A stretch of DNA of 64,000 bases from Nosocomiicoccus massiliensis (GCF_002871345.2 NZ_CP136964.1:1302001-1366000), one strand, 5' to 3'. Numbered from the stretch's first letter, positions 45,078 to 55,177 are shown. Program-made: numbers and translations. Notes: generated by a model not told the origin, from the letters alone.

Positions 45078-45728
45078 ATGAGCATATTAGAGATAAAAAA
45101 CGTATCGTATCAATATAAAAGCGGTAAAGGAAAAGTATTATCGAATGTAACTGAAACATTTGAGAAAGGTAAATTTTACGCAATTGTCGGTAAATCTGGA
45201 TCTGGTAAGTCGACGTTACTATCACTTCTTGCTGGGCTCGATGAACCGACGAGTGGACAAATATTATTTGACGGTGAAGATATTAAAAATGCCGGGTACA
45301 CAAAGCATAGAAAAGATCATATATCGTTAGTGTTTCAAAATTATAATTTAATCGATTATTTATCTCCACTAGAAAATATTCGTTTAGTAAACAAAGCAGC
45401 GTCACCAGACATATTATTAGCGCTTGGTCTTGGTCCAAATGAAGTGAAAAGAAACGTCTTAAAACTTTCCGGTGGTCAGCAACAACGTGTAGCGATTGCA
45501 CGTGCGCTAGTATCGAAAGCTCCGATAATATTAGCAGATGAACCAACTGGGAACTTAGATGACAATACAGCGTTAGATATTATCGAAGTACTAAAAGAAC
45601 TCGCAATCAAAAGAGATAAGTGTGTCATCGTTGTTACACATAGTCAAGCAGTCGCAAAAGCAGCAGACGTCGTATTAGAACTGAAACAAAAAACACTTCA
45701 ACTTGTCGATAGGGAGGTAAGAAAATGA
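45078..45728 (+). CDS. ABC transporter ATPase (LolD/MacB type)
   Basis: 216 aa with Walker A GKSGSGKST, Q-loop VFQNYNLIDYLSPLENI, signature LSGGQQQR, Walker B IILADEPTGNLD and H-loop VVTHS. Sits between the two permeases, overlapping the second by 4 nt, so the complex is likely an ATPase dimer with a permease heterodimer. Confidence 0.92.
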   Translation: MSILEIKNVSYQYKSGKGKVLSNVTETFEKGKFYAIVGKSGSGKSTLLSLLAGLDEPTSGQILFDGEDIKNAGYTKHRKDHISLVFQNYNLIDYLSPLENIRLVNKAASPDILLALGLGPNEVKRNVLKLSGGQQQRVAIARALVSKAPIILADEPTGNLDDNTALDIIEVLKELAIKRDKCVIVVTHSQAVAKAADVVLELKQKTLQLVDREVRK

Positions 45729-47101
45729 TAAAAAACGCCTTTCATTATGTGACGAGAAAGAAATTAAAAAGTTTAATTATAATGAGTGTCATTTTAATAA
45801 TGACGACACTATCTTTAATTGGTTTATCTATTAAAGATTCTACTGAAAAAGCATCTGAAGAGACGTTTGGAAACGTCATGAATAGTTTTATTATGGAAAT
45901 TAACCGACAAGTGAACCCAGGTACACCTAGAGGTGGGGGTAATATTAAAGGCGAAGATATTAAGAAGATATCAGAAGTAAAAAGTATCGATCACTACGTT
46001 AAAAGAATTAACAGTGTCGCAGACTTAGCAGACCATGATATTATCGAAACGCCTGAAACAAAAGTCGATCCGTCGAGTGACCGTGCAAAATACTTTAAGC
46101 GTACAGTCATGTTAACAGGGGTAAATGATTCATCTAAAGAAACTAAATTCGTATCTGAAAGTTATAAACTTGTTGAAGGTGAGCATTTAAAAGATGGAGA
46201 CGTGAGTAAAGTCATCCTTCATAAAGAACTCGCTGAAAAGAATAATCTAAAAGTCGGAGATACAATTAAAATTAAATCTAACGTGTATGATGCGGATAAC
46301 GAAAAAGGCGCTGATGAAACTGTAGAAGCGGAAATCATCGGATTGTTTGATGGAGAGAACAACGGACCAGTAACAGCACCACAAGAGTTATATCAAAACA
46401 CGATTATGACAGATTTAAATACAGCAGCTAAAGTGTACGGAAATACTGAAGACACTGCAGTATATCAAGATGCGACATTCTTTGTTAAAGGGGATACGAG
46501 TTTAGAAACGGTCGTTAAAGACCTTGAAAAACTCGACATCAACTGGAGTATGTATAGTTTAGTTAAGAGTACGTCAAACTTCCCAGCGTTAGAAGAGTCA
46601 ATCTCAAATATTAGCAGCATTGCGAACACGTTGTTTATCGGTTCACTTATATTTGCTGGTGTCATCGTGTCATTACTATTATTCTTATGGATGAACGCGA
46701 GAAAAAAAGAAATTGCGATACTATTATCGTTAGGAATTTCTAAAGGTCAAATACTAATGCAACTTATTTTTGAAGTGATATTTATATCAATCCCTGCATT
46801 TATTGCCTCAACGATTATCGCAAAATACACAGCTCAAATATTCGGAGAAAAAATCTTAAGTAAAGTATCTGGCGATATCCAAAAACAAATCGAGTCACAG
46901 TCATCATCTAGTCAGTTAGGTGGCGGTGCGGAAGTAGATGGATTTAATAGAACTTTAACGCATTTAGATGTTAATATATTAACTGAATCAATCGTTTACG
47001 TCGTAATCTTTATGTCTATCGTTTTACTCGTATCAGTCATCATTGCTTCTATAAATATTCTTAAAAAGAACCCGAAAGAGCTGCTTATAGATACGAAATA
47101 A
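45725..47101 (+). CDS. MacB/FtsX-type ABC permease, second subunit
   Basis: 458 aa with the same four-helix plan as the 43839 product and the shared stretch RKKEIAILLSLGISKGQILMQ. Extracellular domain includes a Gly-rich segment (NPGTPRGGGN). Ends 30 nt before the response regulator, so transporter and sensor form one operon of five genes. Confidence 0.85.
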   Translation: MIKNAFHYVTRKKLKSLIIMSVILIMTTLSLIGLSIKDSTEKASEETFGNVMNSFIMEINRQVNPGTPRGGGNIKGEDIKKISEVKSIDHYVKRINSVADLADHDIIETPETKVDPSSDRAKYFKRTVMLTGVNDSSKETKFVSESYKLVEGEHLKDGDVSKVILHKELAEKNNLKVGDTIKIKSNVYDADNEKGADETVEAEIIGLFDGENNGPVTAPQELYQNTIMTDLNTAAKVYGNTEDTAVYQDATFFVKGDTSLETVVKDLEKLDINWSMYSLVKSTSNFPALEESISNISSIANTLFIGSLIFAGVIVSLLLFLWMNARKKEIAILLSLGISKGQILMQLIFEVIFISIPAFIASTIIAKYTAQIFGEKILSKVSGDIQKQIESQSSSSQLGGGAEVDGFNRTLTHLDVNILTESIVYVVIFMSIVLLVSVIIASINILKKNPKELLIDTK

Positions 47102-47131
47102 GATAATACAAGTATTAGGTAAGGAGATCAT

Positions 47132-47785
47132 ATGAAAGTACTCATTGTTGAAGATGACAAAATAATAAGAGAAGGCATCGCAGAGTATTTATCTGAATTT
47201 GGCTACACTGTGATAGAAGCTGAAGATGGTGGAGTAGCTCTACAATTATTTAACCGTGATATAAAGCTCGTTATACTAGACATCCAACTTCCAGTCATGA
47301 ACGGCTTAGACGTGTTAAAAGAAATTAGAAAAGTGAGCACGTTACCTGTCTTGATGTTAACAGCTTTTAACGATGAAGTGTATAAGATCGATGCGTTTAC
47401 ACATTTTGCAGATGGCTATATCGAAAAACCATTCTCCTTACCTGTATTAAAAGTAAGAGTCGATGCGCTCATTAAAAAACATTATAGTAACGTAGAAAGT
47501 TTTGAGTATCGTGATACAGAAGTGAATTTCACAAGTTACACAGCGACAGTGAACGGTGAGCCAGTTGACGTGAATCCGAAAGAATTAGAGATATTAAAGT
47601 GTTTACTCATCAATGAAGGTAATGCATTAACGCGGTCGCAAATATTAGATAACGTATGGAAAGATACCGACGACGCACCATATGACCGCGTGATTGATGT
47701 GTACATTAAAGAGTTACGAAAGAAACTACAGCTCGACTGTATTAAAACAATACGTAATGTCGGCTATAGACTGGAGAGACAATAA
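47132..47785 (+). CDS. OmpR-family response regulator
   Basis: 217 aa. Receiver domain with acidic pocket (VEDD), phospho-acceptor Asp50 (LVILDIQLP), Thr/Lys pair (MLTAF, EKPF). DNA-binding winged helix from about residue 130 (ELEILKCLLINEGNALTRSQIL ... TIRNVGYRLER). Controls the upstream ABC exporter most likely. Kinase gene starts 4 nt after its stop. Confidence 0.92.
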   Translation: MKVLIVEDDKIIREGIAEYLSEFGYTVIEAEDGGVALQLFNRDIKLVILDIQLPVMNGLDVLKEIRKVSTLPVLMLTAFNDEVYKIDAFTHFADGYIEKPFSLPVLKVRVDALIKKHYSNVESFEYRDTEVNFTSYTATVNGEPVDVNPKELEILKCLLINEGNALTRSQILDNVWKDTDDAPYDRVIDVYIKELRKKLQLDCIKTIRNVGYRLERQ

Positions 47786-47789
47786 CATT

Positions 47790-49100
47790 ATGAAGATATT
47801 TCCTAAAATGTTTATACAAATCTTTTCAGTTCTATTAGTCGTTACGTTACTCATTCATCTATTTGTCTTTTTAGTTTTCCCCAAGCCGTATTTAGAAAGT
47901 AGAAAAGATGAAATTTATCGTAAAGCAGAAGAGATATCAGCAAACTTAAATGGAGAGTCACTATACTATGTTCAAGAATCATTAAATTTCTATTCGGAGA
48001 ATAGTGAAATTAAAGTCATTATAAAAGGCAACCACAATAATAATGCTGTAGAGATTAACAAAGACGTTGGCATCGATCCGACGAGTAGTAATAACTCACT
48101 TATCATCGAAGAGCGTACAATTACTTTAAATAGTGGTGAAAATCTAGACGTTCAGTTTATATCAACAGCAGATATGCAAAAGGATGCGAGAGATTTAAGC
48201 TTTAAATTTCTACCGTATTCACTACTGTTATCATTAATCGTATCTGTTATCGTTGCGCTCGTTTATGCAAAGTTTATTAAAAATAATATCGAAGAAATAA
48301 AATCTGTAACAGACGATATGATGTTGCTCGATAAAAGTGCATCGTTAGCAGTTACGTCAAACGATGAAATCGGAGATTTAAAAAGACAAATTAACGAATT
48401 GTATTTTACGCTGCTACAGTCGATAGACGATTTAGAAGTTAAAAACAAAGAAATTTTAAAATTAGAAGCGTTAAAGTATGACTTTTATAGAGGCGCATCT
48501 CATGAGTTAAAAACACCACTTGCAAGTCTAAAAATTATACTCGAGAATATGCAGTATAACATCGGGAAATACAGAGATAGAGATAAATATATCGCGAATT
48601 GTATTGAAATTACAGATGAACTTTCACAAAACATCACGCAAATTTTATCGTTGTCATCTGTCGATCATTTAAAGGAAGATGAAGCGGAAATTCTAATTAA
48701 CGACGTCTTACAAAACGTTTTAGATAATTATCGTGTGATTTCAAAACAAAAAAATATTACAATTAGTAATCGAGTAGAAGACGAGACGATATATATTAAC
48801 CATCAGGCGTTAACAATGATTATGTCGAACTTAGTGAGTAACGCAGTCAAATATACCGACGATCACGGTGAGATTAATATCGGTGTCGATAATGACTGGT
48901 TCTTTATCGAAAATACGTATAAAAATGTTAAAGCGCTAAATACTGACGGGATATTTGATGTGAAATTTGATATCAACAAGAAGACGAGTAATGGACTCGG
49001 CTTATATATCGTGAGTAGTTTATTAGATAATTACAATAAGCAATATAAAGTTGAAACGACAGACAAATCATTTATTTTTAAAATCAAAATTAACGGATAA
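47790..49100 (+). CDS. Sensor histidine kinase
   Basis: 436 aa from ATG 47790, right behind the regulator. Two membrane helices (about 8-30 and 136-158) frame a 105-residue extracellular sensor, then HAMP-like region, H-box YRGASHELKTPLASLK, N-box SNLVSNAVKY and G-box SNGLGLYIVS. Its extracellular domain could itself sense peptides, unlike the minimal BceS kinases. Confidence 0.9.
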   Translation: MKIFPKMFIQIFSVLLVVTLLIHLFVFLVFPKPYLESRKDEIYRKAEEISANLNGESLYYVQESLNFYSENSEIKVIIKGNHNNNAVEINKDVGIDPTSSNNSLIIEERTITLNSGENLDVQFISTADMQKDARDLSFKFLPYSLLLSLIVSVIVALVYAKFIKNNIEEIKSVTDDMMLLDKSASLAVTSNDEIGDLKRQINELYFTLLQSIDDLEVKNKEILKLEALKYDFYRGASHELKTPLASLKIILENMQYNIGKYRDRDKYIANCIEITDELSQNITQILSLSSVDHLKEDEAEILINDVLQNVLDNYRVISKQKNITISNRVEDETIYINHQALTMIMSNLVSNAVKYTDDHGEINIGVDNDWFFIENTYKNVKALNTDGIFDVKFDINKKTSNGLGLYIVSSLLDNYNKQYKVETTDKSFIFKIKING

Positions 49101-49108
49101 TAATATGG

Positions 49109-49139
49109 AATCACCTCTATGAAAATAGAGGTGATTTTA
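49109..49139 (+). terminator. Terminator of the ABC/two-component operon
   Basis: AATCACCTCTAT GAAA ATAGAGGTGATT followed by TTAT. Behind it, 49160-49232 reads ARADEIPLEEDISSYKRAYPV-like, the tail of an unidentified gene remnant. Confidence 0.8.
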
Positions 49140-49299
49140 TTTTAATAATCTTTTAAACATGCACGTGCAGACGAGATACCGTTAGAAGAAGATATATCAA
49201 GTTATAAAAGAGCGTATCCAGTAACTGAATAATAAATTTTCAGATAATTTTAAAAATTGTATTGATTTTAATTTCTTGTGTGTGATATAGTTATTCACA

Positions 49300-49584
49300 A
49301 CAATAAATTAAAGCTGTTGATGAGGAAAGTAAAAGTAATGAAGACGTTACAGAGAGTCTTTGGTTGGTGAAAAAAGACGGTTGGAATTATTTTGAAAATG
49401 GCCTCTAAAGCATTGATTCGAACTTTAAAGTAAGAGTTAATCGGTTGCTTCCGTTACAAAGCCAGGGTATAAGCGTATATTTACGCCGTACCTGTGAGGT
49501 GTATTTCGCAAGAAATGCATAAAGTAAGGTGGTAACACGTGTATAGCGTCCTTTGAATTGTAAATTTCAAAGGACGTTTTTTTA
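49300..49584 (+). promoter_or_regulatory. T-box leader, probably tRNA-Met responsive
   Basis: Contains AGAGAGTCTTTGGTTGGTGA (stem I region), the T-box AAGGTGGTAACACG (49526-49539) that pairs with the tRNA acceptor end, and a terminator hairpin CGTCCTTTGAA / TTTCAAAGGACG plus T run (49547-49583). The likely specifier is ATG at 49398-49400 in GAAAATGGCC. Uncharged tRNA-Met would switch on the methionine synthase gene behind it. The specifier assignment is by eye. Confidence 0.85.
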
Positions 49585-49687
49585 TTGGCAGCTATTTAAA
49601 TGGGGCGATTAAAATCGAAAGTGACATGATGAAAAACGAGTTGAAATGAAAGAGAACACGAAAAATTAACATTAGGAGATGTTTAAT

Positions 49688-50788
49688 ATGACAAAAGGAC
49701 CATTCAAAGCAGATCACGTAGGAAGTTTACTTAGACCAGAACGTATTCATAACGCACGAAAAGATTTTAAAGCAGGCAATATTTCTAAAGAAGAATTATT
49801 TAAAATAGAAACAGAAGAAATTGAAAAAGTTGTCGATAAACAAATCGAAGTAGGGTTAAAAGCAGTCACAGATGGAGAATTCAGAAGACGATTTTGGCAC
49901 ACAGACTTTTTAGAACAATTAAATGGTGTTGAAGGGTACGAGCCAGAACAAGGATACACGTTCGTCGGTGAAGTTACAGAAGCGTGGAACATTCGAAATA
50001 ACGGTAAAATTTCGTTTAACAAAAACCACCCTCACGTCGAAGAGTTTAAATTGTTTAAGAAAATAGTAAACGGACGTGCAGTCGCAAAACAAACGATCCC
50101 AAGCCCGAACCAACTATTTAACGAGGGTATTCGTGATAAGTCTATCTACCCAGACATTAAAGATTATGCAGACGATATTATTAAAACTTATCAAGATGCA
50201 GTCAAAGCATTTTACGATGCAGGATGCCGATACTTACAATTTGATGATGTGTACATTGCAGGACTGAATGCAGAAGATTACTTATGGGGAGATACTGAAT
50301 TAAGTCGACAAGAAGCAATTGATCTAGCGCTATATGTCGTGAACTCTATTTTAGAAGTAAAACCAGATGATCTCGTCATCACAACGCATCTATGCCGTGG
50401 TAACTACCGTTCAAAATACGCATTCGAAGGCAGTTATGCAAAAATCGCACCGACATTATTTAAAAAAGAGAAAGTCGATGGATTCTTCTTAGAATATGAT
50501 GATGACAAATCCGGAGACTTTAAACCACTAGATTATATTCCGAACGATGGTCCAAAAGTAGTGCTTGGATTATTTACCTCTAAACACGGTGAACTTGAAG
50601 ACAAAGAAACAATAAAAGAAAGAATCAAAGAAGCGAGTCAATTTATACCGAAATCACAAATTTGCTTATCACCGCAATGCGGTTTCGCTTCAACGCACCA
50701 TGGTAATTTACTCACTGAAGAAGAACAGTGGAACAAACTTCGTTACATTGTAGAGCTAGCAGAAGAACTACTTGTTGAGGGAGAATAA
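49688..50788 (+). CDS. MetE-like cobalamin-independent methionine synthase family protein
   Basis: 366 aa, single catalytic barrel like the C-terminal half of MetE (YxjG/YxjH type). FKADHVGSLLRP at the start, VTDGEFRRRFWH, zinc ligands in THLCRGN (His, Cys), YDDDKSGDF (acidic) and CLSPQCGFAS (Cys). Makes methionine from homocysteine with a methyl donor. Start set at ATG 49688, 9 nt behind AGGAG. Under T-box control. Confidence 0.88.
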   Translation: MTKGPFKADHVGSLLRPERIHNARKDFKAGNISKEELFKIETEEIEKVVDKQIEVGLKAVTDGEFRRRFWHTDFLEQLNGVEGYEPEQGYTFVGEVTEAWNIRNNGKISFNKNHPHVEEFKLFKKIVNGRAVAKQTIPSPNQLFNEGIRDKSIYPDIKDYADDIIKTYQDAVKAFYDAGCRYLQFDDVYIAGLNAEDYLWGDTELSRQEAIDLALYVVNSILEVKPDDLVITTHLCRGNYRSKYAFEGSYAKIAPTLFKKEKVDGFFLEYDDDKSGDFKPLDYIPNDGPKVVLGLFTSKHGELEDKETIKERIKEASQFIPKSQICLSPQCGFASTHHGNLLTEEEQWNKLRYIVELAEELLVEGE

Positions 50789-50808
50789 TTAGAAAAATTA
50801 AAAAAGAT

Positions 50809-50833
50809 GTTTAAGAAAAATTTAAACGGGCAT
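50809..50833 (+). promoter_or_regulatory. Sigma-B type promoter
   Basis: GTTTAA, 13 nt, GGGCAT: close to the sigma-B consensus GTTTAA-N12-15-GGGWAT. It lies 88 nt before the stress protein gene, consistent with general stress control. Confidence 0.65.
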
Positions 50834-50920
50834 ACTTTAATTAACAACATACGATAGGCATATAATCTTAACAATTAAAATAATGATTACCATCAAGGTA
50901 AACATAGGAGGAAGATTATA

Positions 50921-51751
50921 ATGAGTTTTGTACAAGGAAGTTATAATTCATCAGAAGAAGCATTAGAAGCAGTTAAAGGGTTAAAAGCAGAAGGTTACAG
51001 AGAAGACCAAATTAGATTAGTAGCAAACGAATCAACACGTGATACATTTGTAAATAATTCAGGTGTAGACGTTACTTCAGCAGAAGGAGCAAATGGTGTA
51101 AACCATGAAGACGAGTCATTCTGGGACAAAATTGTAAATGCATTTACAGTTGAAGATGACTATGAACATCGTGTTGGACAAGACGGCGATGTGTTAGCAG
51201 ATTACCGTTCAGATATTGATGCAGGTAAGGTGCTCGTTGTAGTAGACGGTGAACGTGGAAATGTTTCAGAAGCTAACGCAGTAGATGGCGCAGCACCAGT
51301 TGGTGGTGCTTATGAAGATAGAGACGTGAATGACCGTAGCCGCGTAGCAGACGCTGACACACAAAATGTAGAATTAAAAGAAGAGCAACTTGACGTTAAT
51401 AAACGTGAAGTTGAAAGTGGTCAAGTAAACGTTTCTAAAAACGTAGTTGAAGACAGAGAGTCAATTGACGTTCCAGTTGAACATGACGAAGTTGTAATTG
51501 AACGCCATAAAGTTGAAGACGGTAGAGAAGCTAAAGATGGAGACTTCCATGACGAAGATTACTCTATTCCATTAACAGAAGAACAAGTAGACGTTGATAA
51601 AAAATCAGTAGTCACTGAAGAAGTAGAAGTAGGTAAACGTCGTGTTACAGATACTGAACACTTTGAAGACAACGTTAGACGTGAAGAACTAGACGTTCAA
51701 ACGGATGGTAATGTTAATGTAGAAAAAGACCAAGATAGATTTGATAGATAA
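50921..51751 (+). CDS. General stress protein, YsnF/DUF2382 family
   Basis: 276 aa. N-terminal GS17M-like domain (FVQGSYNSSEEALEAVKGL, residues 1-110) and a C-terminal DUF2382 region with repeated acidic motifs (EEQLDVNKREVESGQVNVSK, TEEQVDVDKKSVVTEEVEVG). Very acidic and hydrophilic, cytoplasmic. AGGAGG before the ATG and a sigma-B type promoter upstream. Confidence 0.85.
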   Translation: MSFVQGSYNSSEEALEAVKGLKAEGYREDQIRLVANESTRDTFVNNSGVDVTSAEGANGVNHEDESFWDKIVNAFTVEDDYEHRVGQDGDVLADYRSDIDAGKVLVVVDGERGNVSEANAVDGAAPVGGAYEDRDVNDRSRVADADTQNVELKEEQLDVNKREVESGQVNVSKNVVEDRESIDVPVEHDEVVIERHKVEDGREAKDGDFHDEDYSIPLTEEQVDVDKKSVVTEEVEVGKRRVTDTEHFEDNVRREELDVQTDGNVNVEKDQDRFDR

Positions 51752-51783
51752 ATCAAATAAAAACTTTTAAATAGTAAGTTATT

Positions 51784-51813
51784 AGACTGTAGATTTAATC
51801 TACAGTCTTTTTT
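51784..51813 (+). terminator. Terminator
   Basis: AGACTGTAGATT / AATCTACAGTCT then TTTTTT. Confidence 0.85.
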
Positions 51814-51877
51814 ATTAATGTTATTTTTCAACACTCTTTGGGTAAATATTTTTTATCAGCTAAAAGGAGTGAATCTT

Positions 51878-52396
51878 ATGGGAGAAATTGTCATTAAAAA
51901 GAGCAAAAAGAAAGTAACGATGCTAATTTTATTCTCGATTGCCTTTATCGGTCTAAGCGTATTTATACTGCTCTATGGTTTAAATAAAGAAAGCTTATTA
52001 CTATCCATCATCGGTGGAGCAGGAATTGGTTTTTCTATCGCGGGTCTAATTGCTACGATTAAAATGTACCGTTCAGGAGATACGTTACTCGTTATTAACG
52101 ACAAAGGATTTTACGATTATTCATCACTCATGGCGACAAATGATCAGTTAATTGAATGGAGTGAAGTCAGTCAAATTCAACATGCTGAAATGAGCGGACA
52201 GCAATTCGTGAATGTTCAATTAAAAAATCCAGATGAGACACTACGCAATCTGTCAGATTTTGCTAAAAAGATGGCAAAAGCAAACGAAAATATGGGCTTG
52301 CCAGGAATTAACGTAAACGCAAATATCGCAGTCGGGTACGATGCAACAGAATTAGTCGAACTCATGAATAGTTACTTAAAACAAGCGAATAATTAA
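51878..52396 (+). CDS. Conserved membrane protein with PH-like C-terminus
   Basis: 172 aa from ATG 51878 (AAAGGAGTG 6 nt upstream). Two helices near the front (residues 14-33, 40-60), then a soluble domain (TLLVINDKGFYDYSSLMA ... LIEWSEVSQI) resembling the STM3941-type PH-like family. Monocistronic. Function unknown. Confidence 0.7.
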   Translation: MGEIVIKKSKKKVTMLILFSIAFIGLSVFILLYGLNKESLLLSIIGGAGIGFSIAGLIATIKMYRSGDTLLVINDKGFYDYSSLMATNDQLIEWSEVSQIQHAEMSGQQFVNVQLKNPDETLRNLSDFAKKMAKANENMGLPGINVNANIAVGYDATELVELMNSYLKQANN

Positions 52397-52486
52397 AAGA
52401 GATAGGTCTTATACTACGAAGTAGTGTAAGGCTTTTTTAATGAGTGTCGAAACATTGACTTAAAATTTTCAAACATGTTATTATAT

Positions 52487-52508
52487 AGAACGTAACAATT
52501 ACGATTTA
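52487..52508. promoter_or_regulatory. Zur box
   Basis: AGAACGTAACAATTACGATT then TA: the right half ATTACGATTTA is perfect and the left half AACGTAA close to the Zur consensus TAAATCGTAATnATTACGATTTA. It lies 11 nt ahead of the start codon of a COG0523 gene, a typical zinc-starvation target. Confidence 0.75.
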
Positions 52509-52519
52509 GGAGAATTTTA

Positions 52520-53707
52520 ATGAAAAGAATACCAGTAACAATACTTAGTGGATACCTTGGTGCAGGTAAGACAACGTTAATGAACCACATTTTAAACAAT
52601 ACAGAAGGCTTAAAAGTAGCAGTACTCGTAAACGATATGAGTGAAATTAATATCGATGCAGACTTAATTGCGAATGGAAGTAGCTTAAGTCGTACAGATG
52701 AAAAGTTTGTAGAACTTTCTAACGGATGTATTTGTTGTACATTACGCGAGGACTTACTCGTAGAAATTGAGAAGTTATCTAAACAAGATATCGACTACAT
52801 TTTAATCGAATCTACAGGAATCAGTGAGCCTGTCCCAGTTGCACAGACGTTTTCATATGTCGATGAAGCGCTCGGTATCGACTTAACAAAAACGACTTAC
52901 ATCGATACGATGGTCACAGTAGTAGACGCATATCGATTCTGGAATGACTATAATTCAGGAGAAACCCTACTTGATCGTCAAGAAGGAATGAGTGAAGTCG
53001 ATGAACGTGAAGTGAGTGATTTACTCATTGACCAAATCGAGTTTTGTGACATTATTATTTTAAATAAAACAGATTTAGTATCTGAAGATGAGTTATCACA
53101 ATTAAAACGAACAATTCGTACGTTACAGCCTGAAGCAGAAATTATCGAAACAGTGAATGCAGAAGTACCACTAGAAAAAGTATTAAATACCGGACGTTTT
53201 GACTATGAAAAAGCAGCATCATCCGCAGGATGGTTAAGAGAGCTTGAAATGGGACATGAAAACCATACACCAGAAACAGAAGAATACGGTATTTCAAGTT
53301 TCGTATATAAACGCACATTACCATTCAACGCAAAACGCTTTGACGACTTCTTACAAGAAATGCCAGAAAACATCGTACGTGCAAAAGGACTCGCATGGCT
53401 CGCGTCAAGAAATGACTTTGCAATCATGGTATCACAAGCAGGTAGAAGTGTTGGAATCGAACCAGTGAGCTACTGGGTAGCAGCGATGCCTACAGAAACA
53501 CGCCGTCAAATATTAGCAGAAAATAGAGAAATGGCACAAACGTGGGATCCAGAATACGGAGACAGAAGAAATGAACTCGTATTCATTGGAATCGACTTAG
53601 ACAAAGAAGCAATCACAAAACAATTAGATGAATGTCTAATCAACGCAGAAGAAATGGAACAAGACTGGAACACATTAGAAGATCCATATCCATGGCAGAT
53701 TGCATAA
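52520..53707 (+). CDS. COG0523/CobW-type GTPase, putative zinc metallochaperone
   Basis: 395 aa. G1 loop SGYLGAGKTTLMNHIL, metal motif NGCICCTLREDL (C-x-C-C), NKTD nucleotide specificity motif, and CobW C-terminal domain with RAKGLAWLASR. These proteins deliver zinc to essential enzymes during shortage; the Zur box in its promoter supports the zinc role (ZagA/YciC-like). Confidence 0.9.
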   Translation: MKRIPVTILSGYLGAGKTTLMNHILNNTEGLKVAVLVNDMSEINIDADLIANGSSLSRTDEKFVELSNGCICCTLREDLLVEIEKLSKQDIDYILIESTGISEPVPVAQTFSYVDEALGIDLTKTTYIDTMVTVVDAYRFWNDYNSGETLLDRQEGMSEVDEREVSDLLIDQIEFCDIIILNKTDLVSEDELSQLKRTIRTLQPEAEIIETVNAEVPLEKVLNTGRFDYEKAASSAGWLRELEMGHENHTPETEEYGISSFVYKRTLPFNAKRFDDFLQEMPENIVRAKGLAWLASRNDFAIMVSQAGRSVGIEPVSYWVAAMPTETRRQILAENREMAQTWDPEYGDRRNELVFIGIDLDKEAITKQLDECLINAEEMEQDWNTLEDPYPWQIA

Positions 53708-53715
53708 AATTAAGT

Positions 53716-53740
53716 CCTACACCTATATTTTAGGTGTAGG
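53716..53740 (+). terminator. Terminator
   Basis: CCTACACCTA TATTT TAGGTGTAGG, then GCGATTTTTA. Confidence 0.75.
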
Positions 53741-53829
53741 GCGATTTTTATATTTAAATGTTCAAAATAACAGACTTAAATTTAATATTATTGTAAAAAA
53801 TAGTATAATAATAAGAGAAGGGAATATAA

Positions 53830-54264
<435 letters not shown>

Positions 54265-54359
54265 GGGTAAAAGGGAGTCAGTATTCTATTATGAACACTG
54301 GTTTCTTTGTCGTTAATTGGTATAATTATTAGTAATATGAAAATTTACGGGGTGGAATT

Positions 54360-54521
54360 ATGTATAGTATTGGTTTAGACATTGGTATTGCAAGTGTTGG
54401 TTATTCTGTAATCGAAACGAATAGCGGTAGGATTGTTGAACTCGGGGCTAGAATATTCGAAGCGAGAAACAGTGACAACAACATTGAAAAATCAATGTTG
54501 ATAAAACAAAACACAAAATAA
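54360..54521 (+). pseudogene. cas9: cas9 N-terminal relic
   Basis: 53 codons: MYSIGLDIGIASVGYSVIET then NSGRIVELGARIFEARNSDNN, unmistakably the RuvC-I start of Cas9 (GLDIGxxSVG ... G-x-R-I/L-F). After residue 41 the sequence changes to IEKSMLIKQNTK-stop, so over 1,000 residues (bridge helix, HNH, PAM domain) are missing. Own promoter-like TATAAT (54321-54326) and GGGGTGGA ribosome binding site remain. No cas1, cas2 or array is in the window. Confidence 0.85.
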
Positions 54522-54599
54522 TTAACGCAATGATTAGTGTCATATATAGCTTTATCCATAACAATAATTATCATTAGCCTTAATTAGTTTAAATAGTAT

Positions 54600-54740
54600 T
54601 AATTTATTCTAATTTCCTTTTTGCTCGGAGCCATACGCAATCTATAAAAATTTTTTAGATGTAGTAATGGCTACAACTTTACTACAATACAAGTTTAATA
54701 CAATTGCTTTTCCAAGCAAAAAGTTCTCTCGGAATAAAAC
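54600..54740 (-). repeat. Structured repeat element 1 (ncRNA candidate)
   Basis: About 75 percent like element 2 at 56427, same orientation. On the minus strand it folds TGTAGTAA / TTACTACA with an 11-nt loop and keeps TATAGATTGCGTA and GCTTGG. Begins 80 nt behind the cas9 relic. Could be a relic tracrRNA or another structured RNA; not proven. Confidence 0.45.
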
Positions 54741-54784
54741 GTTATACTAAATTAATAAGTACGTAAAATATCAGGAGGTCAAAA

Positions 54785-55177
54785 ATTGAAAAAATCAATG
54801 AACTATCTAATTCATTAGAAACATTAGTAGCACTAGAAAACCTAAAAAACATTGGATATTCATTTCTTATATTCTTCGTCATTCTAATTTTTCTATTAAT
54901 GCTCTTATTTATTTTTTTGATTTCGTTAAACAACTTAAGAGATTATGACTCTGAAAAAATTTGGAATAAAAGAAAAGCACGTACATCTTTAAAAGAAACG
55001 GGTGGTGGACAAGAAATATATTTTAGATATTGGATATGGCAAAGAAATAAAAGAAAAAACATTATAAAAGCCATAGAAACAAATACCGAAAACACTCCGA
55101 TTTATCCAAAACAAAAATGGATAAAAAAAGGCAGAGTTAAACTACCACTCAGAAGAGAAATATGGTTTATAAAATAA
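54785..55177 (+). CDS. Single-pass membrane protein with basic C-terminus (131 aa)
   Basis: Frame opens after AGGAGG (54773-54778), but the in-frame codon at the right distance is ATT (54785); a TTG one base later would be in frame only if the following A6 run had one more A. Helix at residues 24-48 (IGYSFLIFFVILIFLLMLLF), then a Lys/Arg-rich tail of 80 residues (RRNKRK-like, KKGRVKLPLRREIWFIK). Function unknown. Between structured element 1 and a truncated insertion sequence. Confidence 0.5.
   Translation: MEKINELSNSLETLVALENLKNIGYSFLIFFVILIFLLMLLFIFLISLNNLRDYDSEKIWNKRKARTSLKETGGGQEIYFRYWIWQRNKRKNIIKAIETNTENTPIYPKQKWIKKGRVKLPLRREIWFIK

Noticed and set aside
49160..49232. Reading ARADEIPLEEDISSYKRAYPV before the T-box as a gene
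   Set aside because: No start codon with ribosome binding site; at most the tail of a lost gene.
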